Source of the DNA: Diadema setosum | Lineage: Eukaryota > Echinodermata > Echinoidea > Diadematoida > Diadematidae | Length of the DNA stretch: 64,000 bases | Assembly: GCA_033980235.1 (NCBI GenBank) | Contig: CM067072.1 | Location: 16,867,047-16,931,046, forward strand | Direction: 5' to 3' | Shown here: positions 1 to 9,929 of the stretch, piece by piece | Position numbering within the stretch: the first letter of the stretch is position 1 | Layout: every line of letters begins with the position of its first letter | Notes under the pieces: model-generated | Database searches by the model: none | What the model was told of the DNA's origin: nothing | The model's input: the letters and a program-made list of their open reading frames with translations, nothing else | Translations under genes and position numbers: made by a program

Positions 1-2925
1 TTGGGTAGTAGAACATCAATTGGGAGTTTCACACTTCTTCCCAGCATCATTTCACATGGTGAGAATTTAGTAGTGTCATGAATTGACGTCCGGTAAGCCA
101 TCATCACGTATGGGAGCCATTCGTCCCAGTCTCTTTGGTCAGGCGCTACGACTTTTGAAAGCATTGCCTGGAGTGTCCTGTTAAATCGCTCGACCATCCC
201 ATCTGATTGGGGATGAAAGGGCGTGGTGCGTGTCTTGTCTATATCCAGCAGGCGACAAACTTCTTTGAAGAGGTTTGATTCGAAATTTCTTCCCTGGTCG
301 GTGTGGATTTCCACTGGTATACCAAACCTACAAACGAACTCTTCTACCAGCACTTTTGCTACTGTCTCTGCTGTTTGATTGGGGATTGGGAAAGCTTCTG
401 TCCACTTTGTGAAGTAGTCAGCTACGACCATAATGTATTTATTCCCGTTCCTTGACGTAGGAAGTGGTCCCATGATGTCGATAGCTATTCTCTCCATTGG
501 CTTTCCGACATTGTACTGTCTCATTTTGGCTTGTCTGCGTTGAGATACCTTCTTTGCTCCCCCGCAGATTTGGCATGAGTTACACCACTCCTCCACATCT
601 CTCCGGTAACCGTACCAGTAGAATCTCTCTTTTACTCTCTGCCCTGTTCGTGTGATTCCAGTATGACCTGTCATTTTGTGATCGTGGAGCTGTATTAATG
701 CTTCTGCCTTTAGATTTTCAGGTACAACGAGCTGCCAGATTATTTGACTGCCATCTTCACTCTCCCATCTACGGTTGAGAAGACCATTCCTCAGATGCAA
801 CCTGTCCCATTGCATCCAATATGCTTTGAGTTCTGGTCCTTCCAGTGACACTTCTTCCCACGGTGGTCGATAATCTGCCTGTTTCCAAGCCATAACCTTC
901 CGAAGACACCTGTCTTCTTGTTGAGCATCGGCCACATGCCCAACTCTCCAGCTCCCTATACCAGAGCAATTATCCGGTCTGTCCTGAGCGTCCTCAGGCT
1001 GACCCGACTGTATCCCCACACTGTGAACCCGGACATCAGTCCCATGAGCTTCCTGCTCATCATCCGAAGCAAAGCCCTTTGCCTCTTTCTGCTCACAATG
1101 CTTACAGTCCACGCATGGTCTACGTGAAAGTCCATCAGCGTTCCCATGCGAATTTCCTGCTCTATGCTGGATCCGAAAGTTATAAGTACCGAGGAGTTCA
1201 AGCCATCGTGCTACTTGCCCCTCCGGGTTTTTAAACCCCATCAACCACCGCAGTGCCCCATGATCAGTACGGATCAGGAATTCTGCTCCATAGATGTAAG
1301 GGTGAAAGTGTTTCACTCCCTGAACGAGTGCCAACAACTCCTTCCTAGTCACACAATACTGCCTTTCTGCTTTATTCAAGGCACGGCTGAAGTAAGCTAC
1401 AACACGTTCCTGGCCATCTTGTACCTGTGAGAGTACTGCGCCGATTCCGTCATTGCTTGCGTCTGTGTCAATGATGAAGGGATCATCATCACGTGGGAAT
1501 GCGAGGATAGGTGACGATGTTAGGGCGCGCCTGAGTGTCTCGAAAGCTTGCTCGCAGTCTTGCGTCCATCTGAACGGAGCGCCTTTCTCCGTTAACTTGT
1601 GCAGGGGTCTTGCAATGCGTGCAAAGTCTTTCACAAAGCGCCGGTAGTAAGAACAAAAACCGAGGAAACTTCTGACTTCCTTCACTGTTTTTGTACTCGG
1701 CCACTCATTCACCGCAGTAATCTTGCTTGGGTCCGTTGCTATGCCATGTTCAGAAATGATATGCCCAAAGAATGGGACTTGGTGCCTGAAGAGAACACAT
1801 TTCGAGGGGGATAGTTTCAAATGAGCATCACGCAGTCGTTGAAATATCTCTGTGAGTCGCTCTAGCTCTTGTTCAAATGTCTGTCCGAACACTATGATAT
1901 CGTCTAAGTACACCAAACATGTCTGCCACTGTAGACCATGCAGTACTTGCTCCATCAATCGTTCGAACGTTGCTGATGCATTGCAGAGTCCGAAAGGCAT
2001 TACTTTGAATTGGAATAGCCCTCCCTCAATTACGAATGCGGTCTTTTCCTTGTCATGCTCATCCATTTCAATTTGCCAATAGCCACTAGACAAATCTAAA
2101 GTCGAGAACCATTTTGTTCCTCCGAGCCTATCGAGCGAGTCATCTATTCGTGGAAGTGGGTAGCTGTCTTTCTTGGTTATGTCGTTGAGTTTGCGATAGT
2201 CTACACAGAATCTAGTTGATCCGTCTTTCTTTTTGACAAGCACCACTGGCGACGACCATGGGCTAGAGGAAGGCTCTATTATTTCTTCCTTCAGCATTGC
2301 TGAAACTTGTTCTTTTGCATCCTCCCTCTTGTGAATGGGCAGGCGCCTTGCGTGTTGTCGGATAGGTTCGGATTTCTCCGTGTTTATTGTGTGTTTCACA
2401 ATTCCAGTTCTGCCTATATCGTTTTTGCCAGTGGAGAAGATGTCTTGGTAATTGTGTAGTAATGAGGCCACTGCATCCCGTTGACTAGCATTGAGTGTTT
2501 CTGTACTTGCTTCCAATAATTCCTGCAGATATTCGGGGACATGCTCGCCTGTGTTCTCTTTGCCTGTTCTGATAGACTCTTCTGCAGTCTCGTCATTCAC
2601 TAGCACCTCATCTACTTCCTGACATGTTGCTACCTTAGTGTTCTTGTATATCGTCTGTGTCTCTTCAGCGACGTTTGCTATCCTTATTGGGACTGTGTCT
2701 CTGCCTGTGTCTATTAGTACTCTAGCTACTAATAGTGGGTATTTCTCCACGAACTTCTCATTCGGCTCCATAATCATACCATTCGGTAATGTGGTTGGTA
2801 CCCCATCTAATCTTCCTGGGACAATGATCTCTTCTCCTGCCTTAATGCATATTGTCTCTGTTAAACGCACTGTGTAGACTGTTGGGTAGTCATGCTGCTC
2901 TGCATCAATAATTTCATCTCCAACC
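1..2925 (-). pseudogene. pol: pol: reverse transcriptase, RNase H and integrase (3' end outside window)
   Basis: One minus-strand frame stays open from about 2925 to the window edge, roughly 970 codons. The reverse transcriptase lies at about 2400-1700, with the catalytic VYLDD box at 1913-1899 and the FCVDYRKLN and GLCNASATFERLM blocks typical of Gypsy RT. RNase H follows at about 1500-1130, with TDASNDGIGAVLSQ and RTDHGALRWLMGF blocks. The integrase starts near 690 with an H-H-C-C zinc-binding region (HDHKMTGH, then CNSCQIC) and continues with core blocks containing AIDIMGPLP, HTDQGRNFES and the MVERFNRTLQ segment. The product would copy the element RNA and insert the cDNA. It is separated from the upstream protease frame by a one-base shift near 2925, hence the pseudogene call; I saw no stop inside the part I translated. 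Confidence 0.88.
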
Positions 2926-3333
2926 CGGAACCATATTCTGACTTGGTTCAATCGTACATTTGAAAAGCTTTAACAGATCCATCCCGATTATTGCTTGTGG
3001 CTCTATGTCAGCTATCCAAATGTCATGACGCAGGGTGACATTTCCAATTTTGATGCTCATTTTGCCCTTCCCTTGTATTGGTTTGGTTTCCCCATCTGCC
3101 ATGGTCATGTCTACATCAGTCCACTGTAATTCAGGCTTTTGATTTGGTTCAAATTTCCCAAACGTCTTTGTACTAAGTATTGTTGCATTTGCTCCTGTAT
3201 CTACCAAAGAGTGGATTTCTTGCCCATTGAATTCTACAGGTATAATGATGCCGTCTGTTTCTCCACTGCAGAAGCGCGTAAACACTGTATGGGGCCGTGA
3301 GCTATCTACTGCCGGTCCCCGACCCCTGGACTC
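2914..3333 (-). pseudogene. retroviral-type aspartic protease of the Gypsy element
   Basis: The frame (codon starts at positions divisible by 3) encodes a retropepsin-like domain. The active-site motif LVDTGANAT has its DTGA codons at 3201-3190, and the second conserved block IWIADIEPQAIIGMDLL follows about 60 residues later. The enzyme would release Gag and Pol proteins from the polyprotein. The frame opens after a stop at about 3342 and terminates at 2914. Neither the upstream zinc-knuckle frame nor the downstream RT frame is in register with it, so at least two shifts flank the domain. The upstream one might be a natural gag-pol frameshift; the downstream one (near 2925) falls between protease and RT, where such elements normally read straight through, so it is probably a mutation. 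Confidence 0.8.
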
Positions 3334-3660
3334 GGCTGGGCTGAGTTTCCCTGCCTACTTTCTGCAGTTCCACCGTGTTGTGTATGCATTCTACCTCCGG
3401 GGCTCTGGTTCTTACAGTCTTTCTGCAAATGCCCAAGTCTTCCTCATTTCCAGCATCTCGGCGGACCAGATGAACGCCCGCCCATTTGTGTGGGCTCAGA
3501 ATCTCTGTGGAAGCCAGTCTTTTTCGCCACCCCTGCCTTTGACAGCTCTGCCATAACTGCAGCTACAATTTTCTCCACTGCATCTGAAGAAATGACTGCT
3601 CCATCATCTTTTACATTGCTCATCTTATTCCCAACGTTAACGTTACGGACCTGTTTCCTT
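3334..3660 (-). pseudogene. nucleocapsid (zinc-knuckle) part of gag, interrupted
   Basis: In the frame with codon starts at 2 mod 3, a lysine-rich linker is followed by a CX2CX4HX4C zinc knuckle at about 3455-3410. The first Cys, the His and the last Cys codons are present, but the second Cys position is TGA (3446-3444) where TGT or TGC is expected. The knuckle would bind element RNA. This segment is one frame away from the upstream gag reading frame, which stops at 3620, so a one-base deletion near 3640-3665 is likely. Confidence 0.72.
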
Positions 3661-4375
3661 TGTGGGAAATTTCGCCTATGCGCTCTGCTATTTGGAAAGC
3701 CTCAACTTCTACAGCAGCCCCAATAGCCTCCGTAAGTGAAGTAGGATGAGCGTTATACACTCCAAATCGGATATCGGGGTCCTGAATCGCATCTGTGAAA
3801 TGGTCTTTAGCTAGAACATATTGCAGCTCCGACTTTGCTGTAGGATACGCCCTCCTAGTAAGGCGCCGCACCGCTTGCCCTAGCTCTGGTAGGGATTCAT
3901 CCTTCCCCCTCCTCCTGTTTCTTAATTCTACGCGATGCATCTCGGTTTGGTTTTCGGGTTGAAACCTAGCCTTAAGGGCAGCCTCCAAAGACTTGAAATC
4001 GTGCCTTTTCTGTGAGTCGAGATCGCTCAAGACTGCTCGAGCATCTCCCCTCAAGCTGGCTGCTAACTGCATTGATTTTGTCTGGTAACCCCATCCATTC
4101 AGTTCTGCAATAACATCAAACTGGACTGCAAAATCATCCCAAGCTGACGATCCATCATAAGTGGGAGCCTTAGCTGTGTTACTGCGTTTGTTTTTGGGAG
4201 CTTTGTTCTGCTTTAAAAGCCTGCCAAGCATTGTAGCCAAATCCTCATTTTCCTCCCTGTCAGATACATCTGTTTCCGATGAATCTCTGGCTTCATTACC
4301 CTCATCTTGCCTGCCTTGTGGTTGAAAAATAATTTCATCGCTTTCCATGCCTGGACTGCCAACTAGATTCTCCAT
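3620..4375 (-). pseudogene. gag: gag capsid-region protein of the Gypsy element
   Basis: The first ATG in the open frame is at 4375, 108 bases after the primer binding site; the product would be about 251 residues before the stop at 3620. The acidic N-terminus is followed by a retrotransposon Gag-like core with the blocks YDGSSAWDDFAVQFDVIAEL, LRGDARAVLSDL and LKARFQPENQTEMHRVEL, as in Gypsy-family Gag capsid domains. The protein would form the particle that packages element RNA. The last ~15 codons before the stop are probably read out of the original frame, because a credible continuation toward the zinc knuckle exists in the next frame. Confidence 0.82.
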
Positions 4376-4483
4376 TGTGATAGTATGGGCTCGTATCACT
4401 AGATCTTGGGATTTCAAAACGCTTTTCTCAACGTATTTCCCTGTAGGCCTATACTACAATTTCCTGTTTCAAAATCTTCCCAA

Positions 4484-4502
4484 AATCCCACCGCTGCCAC
4501 CA
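4484..4502 (-). other. primer binding site matching the 3' end of tRNA-Leu
   Basis: The minus-strand sequence TGGTGGCAGCGGTGGGATT is complementary to the CCA-tailed 3' end of a eukaryotic tRNA-Leu (19 bases, from recalled tRNA-Leu sequence). It sits 5 bases after the probable LTR end, where Gypsy elements place the minus-strand primer site. Confidence 0.75.
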
Positions 4503-4507
4503 ATTTT

Positions 4508-4827
4508 TGTAGCATAGCCGGGGAGCGGTCCAAGAGCCTTAATTCTTGTGTCTACAGGTATAATGTGTACTATGTGTAGCAGCACATCAGTACCTTATTC
4601 ATACAGCTCTCATATGCAGCCTACATGTATCTCATACACCACGGCATTCGGACTCACTAGGCGCATTAGAAACCCAGGCATATCATTCTCCCAATCAACC
4701 ATCCAGCAACCCATTCACAGGGTCTAGTATTACAGACTACCAGTTGCAAGAAGGAGGCTGGTGTGGAAACGACAGTCCGAAATACGGTTCAGTGCAGCAT
4801 TGCTATATTCTGTTTCCTGCTGTTACA
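4508..4827 (-). repeat. probable 5' LTR of the Gypsy element
   Basis: The inner end is well placed: on the minus strand it finishes ...GCTACA at 4508, just before the primer site. The outer end is proposed at 4827, where the minus strand begins TGTAAC, giving near-matching TGTA/TACA ends and a length of about 320 bp. The outer limit is uncertain because the partner LTR is not in the window. Confidence 0.5.
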
Positions 4828-5252
4828 ATGGTTTTCTCTGCTAAGCTCTGTGTGGTTCCCCATTAATTCTATAGTTTATTACCTAAAAGGAGAGAGTGCT
4901 GTGGACCCGCACCTACCCCCCAACCCAACTTCTATGGCTTAATAGTTTCTGAGCCCTTTTCCCTAGGGCTTCTGGCCTTTTTCCCTACTTTGGACATCAT
5001 TAACCTTGGTTTCTGTACAGGGTGTTTCACAAAACTATAGGGTGTTCCAAAACCTTCTATACAATTTCTCCATTGGAAATGCACGGGGGCAAACTCTATG
5101 GGATTTTTACACATGTTCAGAAATTAAGGGCATGAGCCGCATATTTTAAAGGTGTTCTATCGCATTTTCGCCACAGTATATATTATATGCTATATAATTT
5201 ATCTCGGACATCGGATACTACATGAATCTTTTTGCAAATGTTTGAACAATAT
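4828..5252. other. unassigned sequence between LTR and foldback element
   Basis: No gene or recognisable repeat seen. It may hold the true outer end of the LTR if that is longer than proposed. Confidence 0.4.
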
Positions 5253-5254
5253 TA

Positions 5255-5280
5255 CAGTGCCGACCGCGGGAAACGTCACG
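5255..5280 (+). repeat. left terminal inverted repeat of foldback element
   Basis: 26 bases identical to the reverse complement of 20077-20102; preceded by TA. Confidence 0.85.
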
Positions 5281-5290
5281 AAAACCCCTA

Positions 5291-5410
5291 GGGCAAATGC
5301 GGGAAGCCCTTTCGTCCGGGCGTACTAGGTAATACGCGGGCGTTTGGACGCGTACAGACGAGGGAAGTCGCCCGCACTTTCACGCTCGTCTAAACACCCG
5401 CATTTGCCCG
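5291..5410. repeat. GC-rich subterminal stem-loop, left end
   Basis: GGGCAAATGCGGG near 5291 pairs with CCCGCATTTGCCC near 5397, and AGACGAG pairs with CTCGTCT inside it. The block is much more GC-rich than its surroundings and directly follows the terminal repeat. Confidence 0.6.
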
Positions 5411-5519
5411 AGCGCTCCAGCGCGGAATTAATGATATGAAAATCAAACTCTCCCGTCAACCATCGGCTACATGAAGGAAATTAGCTGAAATCGATCCGCG
5501 AAAATCTTTTGAAAAGTTT

Positions 5520-6620
5520 CAGTAATTTGCCGGATGTTTGCTTTTACGTTCGAAAGCAAAATGATAACCATAACATTCAGCTCCCGAATATGCTAAAGCA
5601 ACTGTCGAATGATCCCTTTGACGTTTGGAAATGAATAACAATAATACTCCGTACGATGATTAAATAAATGTCGGATGTTTGCTTTTACTTTCGGAAGTAA
5701 ATAGCAATAACATTCATCTCCGAAAGATGCTAAAATAAATGTCGGATCTTTGCTTTGACGTTCGGAAATGAATAACAATAATATTCAACTCTGTACGATG
5801 ATAAAAATAAATGCCGGATGTTTGCTTTTACGTTCAAAAGTAAATAACAATAACATTCAGCTCCGGAAGATGCTAAAATAAATGTCGAATGATCCCTGTG
5901 ATGTTCGGAAATTAATAGCACTAATATTCAACTCCGTATGATGATTAAACAGATGTCGGGTGTTTCCTTTTACTTTCGAAAGTAAATAGCAACAACATTT
6001 GGCTCCGGAAGATGCCCAGAAAATGGCAGATGATTGCTTTTTACGTTTGGAGGTGAATAGCAGTAACAGTCTGCTCCATATAATAAAATACATGTCGGAT
6101 ATTTGCTATTACATTTCGAAATGAAGAACAGTAACATTCAGCTGCGTTTGATGGTAAAGTAAATGTCTGATGTCTGCCTTGACGTTCAAAATGAAAAAAC
6201 AGTAACATTCGGCTCCGTACGATGCTAAAATGATTGTCGGATGTTTGCTTTTAAATTTGGAAATGAATAACGGTAATGTTCTGCTCCGAACGATGCTAAA
6301 ATAAATAACAGATTGTTGCTTTTACATTTGGAAATGATTAACGGTATCAATCGGCTCAGTTAGATGCTAAAATAAATAGCGGATGTTTGCTTTCACATTT
6401 GGAAATGAAAAAGGATAACATTCAGCTCCGTAAGATGCTAAAATGAATGTCGGTTGTTTGCTTTAACATTTGAAAATGATTAACGGTAACATTCGGCTCC
6501 GTAAGGTGTCAAAATACTAGTAAATGTTGGATGATTGCTTTTGCGATCAGAAATGAATAACGGTAACTTTAGCCTCTTTACAATGCTAAAACAAATATCG
6601 GATAAATCAGATAATTTTGC
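5520..6620. repeat. left-arm tandem array, ~70-bp unit
   Basis: About 16 imperfect copies of a unit containing GGATGTTTGCTTTTACGTTC, GAAATGAATAACAATAACAT and CAGCTCCGTACGATGCTAAA. Successive CTCCG marks at about 6212, 6282, 6353, 6425 and 6496 give a period of 70-72 bp. Short reading frames across it are by-products of the repeat. Confidence 0.85.
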
Positions 6621-6629
6621 TTAACATTC

Positions 6630-7330
6630 GACGTCGTGCGATACCAAGTTGATTGCATAAACCTTCGACACTTCGTTGCTGCTCAATTTTATTTGATCTC
6701 GACATTATGGACGCTATACCTATTTGATTTAATTGTCCTTATTTTATCAACCTTCGACATCAGCCGCTACTTTATAGTTTTCTCGATCACTAACGTCGGA
6801 CGGTATGACCTAATCAACTTTGGACATTGGTCGCTATTTAATAATTTCATCAACCTTACACATCGGTAGCTATTATTCCGATGTTCGTTATTCCGAAGGC
6901 TCTCTAGTCCGAAGATTCGTTATTCAGAAGGTATATTGTTCCGCTAATTTCATTTTCGGATTCATGAATCTTCAGAATAACGAACCTTCGGAATAACGCC
7001 ACAAACGTTCGAATTAACGAACCTGTAGGTTTAGGGAATTTGTGTGTTTCGAATTTGACGACCCTTCGGAATTACGACGGAATATTACGAACAGCACCCA
7101 TCCGATTATCAACCTTCGACATCGATCGCTGCTTACTGATTTTATCAACCTTCGACGTCCACCGTAAATAACGTATTTGATTGACACTTTCGACGTCGAT
7201 CGCTGCACATTAGATTGGCAAACCGTCGAAGTGTAGATCGCTGCCTATTTATTTACTGGTTCCCCAATTTCTGACTTAGTTACTGATTTAATCTACCTTC
7301 AACATCGGTCGGTCATTATATTGTAAGTGG
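6630..7330. repeat. second tandem array, ~45-bp unit, interrupted by a MITE
   Basis: Imperfect repeats built on ATCAACCTTCGACATCGRTC followed by GCTRYTTA-type bases, spaced roughly 40-50 bp at 6650-6860 and again at 7105-7310. The gap is filled by the TTCGTTATTCCGAAGG MITE at 6862-7099. Confidence 0.6.
6862..7099. mobile_element. MITE of the TTCGTTATTCCGAAGG family, diverged copy
   Basis: Carries the family's inverted TTCGTTATTCCGAAGG / CCTTCGGAATAACGAA blocks and the typical right end ...GAACAGCACCC. The left end is degraded and no clear target duplication remains. Confidence 0.6.
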
Positions 7331-8111
7331 CCACTTATTGTCTCGAGCTTGATATTTCCCAATGGCGTCCACGTCTACACACACACACATAAAAAGAAAG
7401 AAAAAGATCTGAGTCTTAAAGGTCTAACGAGGCGTGAAAGTCCTTGTGTGATGCTTTTAATTGTGTCATTCACAATAGTGTCACGGTCCCTAAGATGGAT
7501 GAAAGAGGCGCAGATCTTAAGAAGCCACTTGAGTTGAAGTTTAACACCGTGTGTCTATTCTTTAAGTACACGATTTGTAGGGAAAAAAGAAAAAGACAAA
7601 GAGAGGGAGAAAACAAAGAAAACGTAGGAGAGAGAGAAGGGTATGGCGAAACCACCAGAGTGGCATTATGTAATCAACAAAGCTGCGTTTAACTTCACTC
7701 GAGTCCCCGAGAAGTGGTACTACACGTGCATGCATAATGTTTATCTTGGATACATGTACTGTAGGTACCCTTCTCTCCTTTCATGATAAATTGTTTATAC
7801 GTATCACATAACTATGTCAATGCATGTTTACGTCGCAATTTGTCCAATCGGGGTTTTCCCTCTTTAAGGAGTGCTTGCTTTCCAAGAAAAAAAAAAAAGA
7901 AGGATGAAATTAATGATTATGAGCAAAACTGAATGCATTTAAGCAGCGGAATCGCGCTACATCAATAGCACTCCAAAATCTTCGAGTGATCCCGGAGGTC
8001 ACTCTGAGTGAAAATGAACATTTTCACTCAAAATTCACTCCAAATTCACTCTAAATTGACTCCGTTTTAAATGTATCCACCCCTTCAAGTGTGAATGTTT
8101 TCATTTTTTTT

Positions 8112-8149
<38 letters not shown>

Positions 8150-8650
8150 GCCTACTGTGCATTGGAATACGAATCTCTGCTGTGCAGCGATATTATGATC
8201 GCTATAAAAACGATCAGTTCGATGAGCAAAGCACGTGCTTGCCCTGCCAGCAGTGAGTGCGCCATGTGGTTCCAACATACTCATCTTGTGTGCCCAGCGT
8301 GTTTTTATCACAGAACTCTTGTGTGTAGAGTTCTGTCGTTTTTACGTTATGGTCAATTCATGACGTGTGAGTGCTTCGACTTGACGCCTGTGAGATTGAC
8401 AGGTGCCGTTTACGAGAATAAAAACTGTCAGTAGTGACTATCAATCCCAAAATCAGTTTCTATATAATAATCAGACTAATTACTTAAATGTAGAGTTACA
8501 TGTAGTTACATGTATTTCGAATGACAATGCGCACATCCCCTTTATCATCACACTTTTGATACGGCGGACAGAAGGCCGTTAAATTTCATTGCTCTCAATG
8601 ATTCGATACAGTCATAGCTTTTAATAGGTCCAATTAAACAAATTGGATAT
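7331..8650. other. non-coding spacer with microsatellites
   Basis: No gene seen. It contains a short (AC)n tract near 7379, a cluster of TTCACTC motifs at about 8015-8075, and a (GA)17 tract at 8113-8146. Confidence 0.5.
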
Positions 8651-8658
8651 GAAATCAC

Positions 8659-9078
8659 GGTTACAGCTCGTTATTCCGAAGATTCGTTAGTAAGGTTCTT
8701 TAGTCCGAAGGTTTGTTAATCCGAAAATGAAATAAGGTTCGTTATTCCGAAGGTTCGTTAATCCGAAAATGAAACAAAGCTCGACTTACTTCGAAGGTTC
8801 GTTACGGACCCTATATCATGTCGGATCCTATATCATTTCGGATCAACGAACCTTCGAGATAACGAACCCTATTTCATTTTCGGATTAACGAACCTTCGGA
8901 ATGACGAACCCTATGTCATTTTTGGATTAACGAACCTTCGAAATAACGCCGCAAATGTTCGAATTAACGAACCTTTTTTCGTTTTCGGATTAACGAACCT
9001 CTATGGTTTAGGGAATTTATGTGTTTCGGATAAACGAACCTTCGGAATAACGAACCTTCGGAATAACGAACAGCACCC
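8659..9078. mobile_element. 420-bp MITE with 8-bp target duplication GAAATCAC
   Basis: The element runs from GGTTACAGCTCGTTATTCCG to ...GAATAACGAACAGCACCC. GAAATCAC is directly repeated at 8651-8658 and 9079-9086. The interior is a patchwork of inverted TTCGTTATTCCGAAGG and TTCGTTAATCCGAAAATG blocks, with no reading frame. An 8-bp duplication points to a hAT-like or P-like enzyme supplied elsewhere. Confidence 0.82.
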
Positions 9079-9086
9079 GAAATCAC

Positions 9087-9734
9087 AACGTCTTTATCTT
9101 GTTAAGATATAAGACAAAATAAAGGTCCCTCAGTTCATGAACTTGCGATGTTTCTTTATTGCGTGTGTTTCTAGCTTGTGTTTGGCATTCACGGAATGAA
9201 TGCGCGTACAGTATATGGTAGGCTACATACTCGTGCTCTTGTTGTTGCTGAACATTTCCCCTTCACAGTGATTGTGTGGCATGATCGTTGAGTATGTTCA
9301 GATGGTGTTTAGTGCGTTGATTAAAATGTTACCACAATAGATGCACGTGTGCTATAACAACGATCTGAGGTCTTTGCTCCGCGTTGCTTTCTTGTTTACA
9401 AACATTGAATCTTGGTGAACTTAATTCACTATCGTCCCCATGCTAACATGCAAAAGAAGAAAATGCTTTTGTTCTTGTTTATGTGTACCATGCAGTGAAC
9501 AGAAGGTAGACCTGTAAACTGTGCCGCTAGGCCCTAGCTGTAGTTTGCACTTTGACGGATTGTCACTGCTCGTCTACTATTCGAAGCGAAATGAAAATCA
9601 AACTAGAGATCTCGTGCTGTATACTTTCTCGTACTGTGTACTATATACCATATTTAAAATGCAATTTGTGGTAGTACTTGTCAACGCTGTGTTTTTTGGC
9701 TCAAACTTTTCTCTCTCAAACTTACTTGGTTACG
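9087..9734. other. non-coding spacer inside foldback element
   Basis: No gene or clear repeat recognised. Confidence 0.35.
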
Positions 9735-9912
9735 CAGGGGCGGATCCAGGGAGGACCGCAACCGGCGCCCGCCCCCCCCCCCCCTTTATTTTTATTTTTT
9801 TGTTGAAACAAAAGAAATGTAAAAAAAAAATAAAATGGGGGAGGGGTGCGTGCGCCCCCCTTTAATTTTGTAAACGCGCCCCCACTTTACGGAATTCCTG
9901 GATCCGCCCCTG
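9735..9912. mobile_element. 178-bp MITE with CAGGGGCGGATCCAGG ends and 5-bp target duplication
   Basis: The left end CAGGGGCGGATCCAGG and right end CCTGGATCCGCCCCTG are perfect inverted repeats, and TTACG flanks both sides (9730-9734, 9913-9917). The interior is poly-C and AT-rich low-complexity sequence without coding potential. Confidence 0.8.
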
Positions 9913-9929
9913 TTACGGGATAATACCTA

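Larger units (their letters stand above)
1..4827 (-). mobile_element. Gypsy-type (Ty3) LTR retrotransposon, degenerate, truncated by window edge
   Basis: Read on the minus strand, the order is 5' LTR (about 4827-4508), tRNA-Leu primer binding site (4502-4484), gag (from 4375), zinc knuckle, aspartic protease, reverse transcriptase, RNase H and integrase running off the window at position 1. RT and RNase H before integrase is the Ty3/Gypsy order. The gag-to-RT region needs three reading-frame changes and carries one in-frame stop, so this copy is probably not autonomous, although one change could be a programmed gag-pol shift. The RT to integrase frame is open as far as I translated it. The 3' LTR and target-site duplication lie outside the window and cannot be checked. 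Confidence 0.9.

Noticed and set aside
3227..3556. Plus-strand frame of 109 codons over the protease/knuckle region
   Set aside because: Shadow of the minus-strand Gypsy coding sequence.
5593..6093. Chain of minus-strand reading frames with similar peptides (YCYSFPNVK)
   Set aside because: They arise from the 70-bp repeat read in shifting frames; no start, domain or codon bias.
5520..6620. CRISPR-like regularly spaced repeats
   Set aside because: The units are contiguous imperfect 70-bp repeats without unique spacers, in a eukaryotic transposon arm.
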